Shown in pieces: positions 59,694 through 64,000 of a stretch of DNA of 64,000 nt. Within the stretch, counting starts at the first letter, position 1; each line of letters opens with the position of its first letter. The DNA comes from Trichosporon coremiiforme (lineage: Eukaryota; Basidiomycota; Tremellomycetes; Trichosporonales; Trichosporonaceae): assembly GCA_039545355.1 (NCBI GenBank), contig BCJJ01000024.1, positions 124,001 to 188,000 of the forward strand, written 5' to 3'. A program made the translations under genes and the position numbers. The notes under the pieces were generated by a model. The model saw only the letters and a program-made list of their open reading frames with translations. It did not search any database and had not been told where the DNA came from.

Positions 59694-60649
59694 TGGACAT
59701 TAAACTACCCATACGCAAACAACCACATCGCCAGTTCTGTTCCTTGGAACAGACACGGCTGCTCGATTGTGAGCAAACCATTCTTCAGTCTGGCCATCCA
59801 CGACACCCAAGCCCATGGCTACCCCGTGACCCGCCCGCGATGCGAAGAACTGTAATCGCGCTGGCTCAGCTCATTCCCTTGCTCGTCGCCACGGACTGTT
59901 CTGGCGGCCTCGTTCTCATGTCCCTCGGTCCATCAACAGGCAGGGCCTGGCGATCGTTGTTTCCCCCCGAACAAACCGAGTAAAGCGAGCACAACAGCCC
60001 GCGCAACCACTCTCTCCAACAGAGACTCAAGATTTCCATATTGTTACCCACACCCTACCAAGCGACCCCAACTACTCCGGCTTCCGTAGTAATGCAGCGG
60101 TTGAGCGAAGTAAAGAAGTAAGACGATGCATGGCAATGCCGAGCCAATGAATGGCCCCGCGTTGCAGCGCCCAGGGCCTTCCCCGACTGACCTCGCCTTA
60201 GTCCGCCAAGTGGCTCCTGCCCAGATCCTAGAAGCTGCTGGCTGCCAGGCTATCCGCCAGGCTATCCAGGCATGCACGTTCGACCCAATTGACCCGTGTA
60301 CGCATCGGCGTCGCAGCTTGCCTCGTTGCATCTTTGCATGCATGCCTTCGAGATTTGGGTGCAGTATGACGTATCCGCACGCCGCACTCCTGCGTGGCAA
60401 TGCAGGGAAGCTACCAGCCCCGCCCACCATGGTCCGTACAGTGAGAACGAGCCAGGGCGGCGGAGGGAAAATATGACGCGTGACTTGTGGTTTTATGTCG
60501 GACGGGGCCAACAACAAAATCACGCCTGCTGCGCGCTAACCCAGCCTGGCTGCTTGGCCGGGCCGGCCGGATGATCAACCTTACCTTGACCAGATTTTCT
60601 GTCCCCCCCATCTCCCACACTTTACACTTACATCCACATCCACACCACA
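59694..60649. other. Intergenic region with repeat tract, PIN-like gene to NAP gene
   Basis: No gene is visible in 956 nt. A repeat tract at 60243-60276 (CCAGGCTATCC copies) shares a 16-mer with the IRE1 upstream region. The final 60 nt are CA-rich, typical of leaders here. Confidence 0.4.
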
Positions 60650-61656
60650 ATGTCGGACGTTAAGGAACTCCAGGTCGAGCTGAAGCAGGACGTCGCCGAG
60701 GCCATCCAGAAGGGTGAGTGGGGTTGCGTAGGAGCTGGTCTGGGGGTTTCCCACCAGCGTACCCGTATCAGCAAGCATTGAGGCGGATGCATCATCCAAC
60801 CGCTGCCGGTGCAGGTGCAAGCAGAAGACAGCTGAAGAGGAGAATCACAGCTGACACCCACAGCCACCCGCGAGAAGGCCGTCCGCATCGAGCGCTACGT
60901 CGCTGAGCAGAACAAGAAGCTCCTCGACGAGATCCGCCCCAAGCTCAAGGACGTCAAGGGCTTCTGGACTGTTGCGCTGCTCAACCACCCGCTGCTGAAC
61001 GCTCGCGTCTCGGCCGTCTCAGACCGCGACGCTCTCCAGCACCTCCGTGACATTGAGCTCGTCCAGGACCCCAAGGACCCGCGCGAGTACGAGCTTGTCT
61101 TCGTAAGTTTCTCTTCTAGGCCCGTGAGGGCTTGTCCTGGGTCCCGCTCCCTCTGGAGCCTTGACGAGCTGGCGTAAATGCGTAGACAGCAGCTGACGTT
61201 CAGCACTTCGACGAGAACCCGTACTTCACCAACAAGTCTCTGTCGAAGAAGTACTCGCTCCCCTCTGGCGTCGAGTCCGGCCCTGTCGATGGCACAATCT
61301 CGGAGGCGCAGCTCGAGTTCGACGACGACGACCTCGTCGCGGGCGTCACCACGATCGACTGGAAGCCCGAGCATGACCTGATCGCGAAGCACCCGCGCGG
61401 CGACCCGACCGAGGACGCCGAGGACTTTGAGGGCGACCCGGGCTCGTTCTTCCACTACTTCACGCTCGAGGGCGACGCGGACCAGATTGGCACCGTGGTC
61501 CAGGACATTCTCCAGGACCCGCTCGAGGCGTTCGAGGGCGGCGACATGGGCGAGTTTGACTTTGACGACGACGAAGACGACGAGGATGACGAGGAGGGAT
61601 CCATCGACCTCGAGGAGGAGGAGGAGCCCAAGAAGAAGAAGCAGCGCAAGGACTAA
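60650..61656 (+). CDS. NAP/SET-family histone chaperone
   Basis: NAP-family proteins bind histones H2A-H2B or H3-H4 in nucleosome assembly. Three exons: 60650-60713, 60864-61102 and 61204-61656; 251 aa. A long dimerisation helix (REKAVRIERYVAEQNKKLLD) is followed by FWTVALLNHPLL and DRDALQHLRDIELVQDPKDP, then EYELVFHFDENPYFTNKSLS, the NAP earmuff core. TTIDWKPEHDL is followed by GSFFHYFT. The C-terminus is strongly acidic (DFDDDEDDEDDEE) and ends in a lysine cluster KKKKQRKD, a likely nuclear signal. The size (251 aa) and the helix start favour a SET/Vps75-type protein over the larger Nap1. Confidence 0.85.
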
Positions 61657-62177
61657 GCTTTCCCCCAGCCCGCATTGAGCTCTCCCAATGGAGAGCGAGG
61701 TGCAGCCGTGGGAAGCCTCAGTCCTCGGGTGACTCGTTGCCTCACAAGGTTGGCGAGTCGCTCGTCGTTAAAACGCAGCGCATGGACTCTCTTTCTTTCT
61801 ATCTGTTCGCTGTCTAACTCTCTTAAGTACCAAAGTTCCGTAATCCTTCTATGCCTGTGCTGCCTGTTTTGCCCTTTGTTCCTTGATGCCTGAGCTCGGT
61901 TTGTGCAGTCCGAGCTCTGTGTGGGTATGCACCTGTGACTGGCTGATGTCACTGACCACTGGGGACGAGCGCTCGGCTCAGTCTTGCATTCTACGCGGAG
62001 GCGGCTCTTCGATCGACCTCACTGATAACGCTCGCTCGCTGGCCTCTCAAGCCTCCCGCTCGCTCGCTCGCTTCGCTCGCTGACGAAAAAGTTGGCTAAT
62101 TTGTTTTGATGCATTGTGTAATCTATCCTACAAGCTCCCGACGTTTAACGAGACCCCTGACATCTTGTTGATTATTT
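61657..62177. other. Convergent 3' region, NAP gene / complex I gene
   Basis: 521 nt with a GCTC repeat at 62058-62080 and AT-rich flanks. I see no gene. Confidence 0.5.
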
Positions 62178-63722
62178 TTACCTGTCGACCTCACCGAACA
62201 CAAGGTCCATGGTTCCGATGATGGCGACGGCGTCGGGGAGGTAGGCGTGGCGCATCATGAAGTCGGCGCCGGCAAGGTGGGCGAATCCGGGGGCGCGGAT
62301 CTTGCACTTGTAAGGGCGGTTTGATCCGTCAGAGACGAGGTAGACACCCATCTCACCCTTGGGCGCCTCGATGGCGGTGTACGTCTCTCCGGGGGGAACG
62401 GAGTAGCCCTCAGAGAAGAGCTTGAAGTGGTGGATGAGGGCCTCCATCGACTCCTTCATGTTGGCACGGGGAGGGGGCACAATCTTGTTGTCGTCCGTCT
62501 TGTACGCGCCGGCGGGCATCTTGTTCAGACACTGGTTGATGATGTTGAGCGACTCGCGGAACTCCTGGACACGGCAGAGGTAACGGTCGTAGCAGTCTCC
62601 GTTCTTGCCAACGGGGACGTTGAACTCGACCTTGTCGTACGCGTCGTAGGGGGCAACCTTACGGATGTCCCACGGGATACCGGATCCACGGAGCATGACA
62701 CCGGTGAATGAGTAGTCGAGCGCCTCCTGAGCAGTCACCTTTCCAATGCCAATGGTACGCTCCTTCCAGATACGGTTTCCGGTGATGACCTCCTCAATCT
62801 CGTCAACGCGCGAACCGAACTGAGTCGACCACTTGAAGATGTCGTCAAGCAGGCCGTGGGGGAGGTCGAAGGCGACACCACCGGGACGAACGTAGGCGGC
62901 GTGCATACGGGCACCCGAGACACGCTCGTAGAACTCCATAAGCTTCTCACGCTCCTCGAAACCCCAAAGGAAGGGGGTAAGCGCACCGACGTCCATGGCG
63001 TGGGTGAGGACGGCCATGAGGTGGTTAAGGATACGGGTGATCTCTCCCATGAGGGTACGGATCCACTTGGCACGCTCGGGGACCTCAATGTTGAGCAGCT
63101 TCTCGACGGCAAGGGTGTACGAGAGCTCGTTCGTCATCATGGAAACGTAGTCGAGACGGTCGAAGTAAGGGAGAGCCTGGGTGTAGTTCTTGTACTCGAT
63201 GAGCTTCTCGGTACCACGGTGGAGCAGACCGACGTGGGGGTCGGCACGGAGGATCTCCTCTCCGTTCAGCTCCAGGATAAGACGCAGCACTCCGTGCGCG
63301 GCGGGGTGCTGGGGACCGAAGTTGACTGTGCTGTTAGCTAGGCTGCAAGGCAGGCGAGCGCGTCCGGTTCTGCTTGCAACGTACCGGTGAAGTGACGCAT
63401 GTTGCCCTCCTTGCCCTCATGCTCCTTAAGGACCTCCTCGGGGGAGAGGTTGTGCAGGCTGCGGGGTCAGCATTCCGTCCCGGAACAGTCGTCATCTCGA
63501 TGTCGGACAGAGCCCCGGAGCTGTCGGCGTCGATCCGGTTGTGCCTCTGTGTCGCGACGAAATGTCCGAAACTACTCACTCCTCGACGGAAGTAGTGTGC
63601 GTCGCGGGGGTGGACTTTCGCGGCTGCTGGACCTCGGTAGCGAACGAGCGGACGGCGAAGGGGGCCACGCGCTGCCTGGCGACGGGCGCCTTGGCGAGCA
63701 GGGGCCTCAGGTTGCGGAGCAT
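62178..63722 (-). CDS. NADH:ubiquinone oxidoreductase 49-kDa subunit (NDUFS2/NuoD)
   Basis: The 49-kDa subunit forms part of the quinone-binding site of respiratory complex I. Three exons: 63722-63580, 63458-63385 and 63325-62178; 454 aa. The presequence ([20 protein letters not shown]) is basic. [20 protein letters not shown] is the family's N-terminal signature, with the phase-exact junction between exons 2 and 3 inside it. Next come [75 protein letters not shown] and [20 protein letters not shown], and the end is [12 protein letters not shown], the invariant C-terminus. All landmarks are present and in order. The presence of complex I is typical of filamentous and basidiomycete fungi and excludes Saccharomyces-like yeasts. 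Confidence 0.97.
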
Positions 63723-64000
63723 GGCGGAGTCGGCGGGAGTGGTGTGTATGGACCTCTCGAGCGCGATGTCAACGACCTACGCTGGTCAGCCCGCCTGCCT
63801 GCAGTGAGAGACGCTGGGCCGTGAGCCAACCACGGCCCCGCCGATTCTAACGCCGTCCATGTGGCACCGCCTGTCTGTCACCATGCATGCCAGTCTGCCC
63901 GTGTCGGTTCCGCAATGCATCGCATGCATGCCAGCATGCATACCGCCCGCGCCCTCAGCTATAATACACATGCATAAGGTAGGAAGAGAACAGTCTAGAG
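63723..64000. promoter_or_regulatory. Upstream region of the complex I gene
   Basis: 278 nt to the window edge. CATGCATGCCAG occurs twice, at 63882-63893 and 63923-63934. A TATAATA at about 63961 lies far upstream and its role is unclear. Confidence 0.45.

Overview
This window is nuclear DNA of a fungus. The genes are split by many very short GT-AG introns (mostly 34-50 nt) with a CTGAC or CTAAC branch site a few bases before the acceptor. Coding DNA is GC-rich, and the gene set is fungal (PalC/Rim23, Pho84, Atg15, Rts1, Ire1, Qcr9). Two nuclear tRNA genes carry introns. Intron style and protein similarity point to a basidiomycete yeast, probably Tremellomycetes and possibly Trichosporonales. 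That placement is inference, with no marker gene to prove it. I rebuilt 29 protein-coding genes by reading splice sites by hand. For all but the partial first gene, the summed exons divide by three and end in a stop.

Layout, left to right: APC1 (partial, -), PalC/RIM23 (+), SRP54 (-), PPG1-type phosphatase (+), METTL21-like methyltransferase (-), ribosomal protein eL6 (+), ATR/Mec1 kinase (-, 2281 aa, ten exons), PHO84 phosphate transporter (-), an unrecognised 91-aa protein (-), a malonyl-CoA:ACP transacylase-like protein lacking its catalytic serine (+), PUF6 (-), IRE1 (+), RNase H2 subunit C (+) and a Nudix hydrolase (-). A gene-free tract of about 3 kb (34.9-37.9 kb) follows; it contains an assembly gap. 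Then come an HSL-type lipase/esterase (+), tRNA-Ile(AAU), a degenerate HNH-like protein (+), tRNA-Thr(AGU), ATG15 (+), mitochondrial uS7 (-), RRB1 (+), glutaminyl cyclase (-), QCR9 (-), the B56-type PP2A subunit RTS1 (+), mitochondrial bL19 (-), a PIN-like/RGG protein (+), a NAP/SET histone chaperone (+) and the 49-kDa subunit of complex I (-).

The genes form no operon or cluster; neighbours belong to unrelated housekeeping pathways: cell cycle and checkpoint (APC1, ATR), secretion and ER stress (SRP54, IRE1), ribosome production (eL6, PUF6, RRB1, uS7m, bL19m), mitochondrial energy metabolism (QCR9, 49-kDa subunit), phosphate and pH signalling (PHO84, PalC, Nudix) and autophagy (ATG15). Several pairs are divergent and share short promoters (uS7m/RRB1, SRP54/PPG1, bL19m/PIN gene). 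I saw no mobile element, CRISPR array or secondary-metabolite cluster. The most interesting points are the transacylase-like protein without its nucleophile, the unrecognised small gene, the degenerate HNH-like protein, and splicing oddities (a GC-AG intron, a 16-nt microexon, and tandem in-frame acceptors in IRE1).
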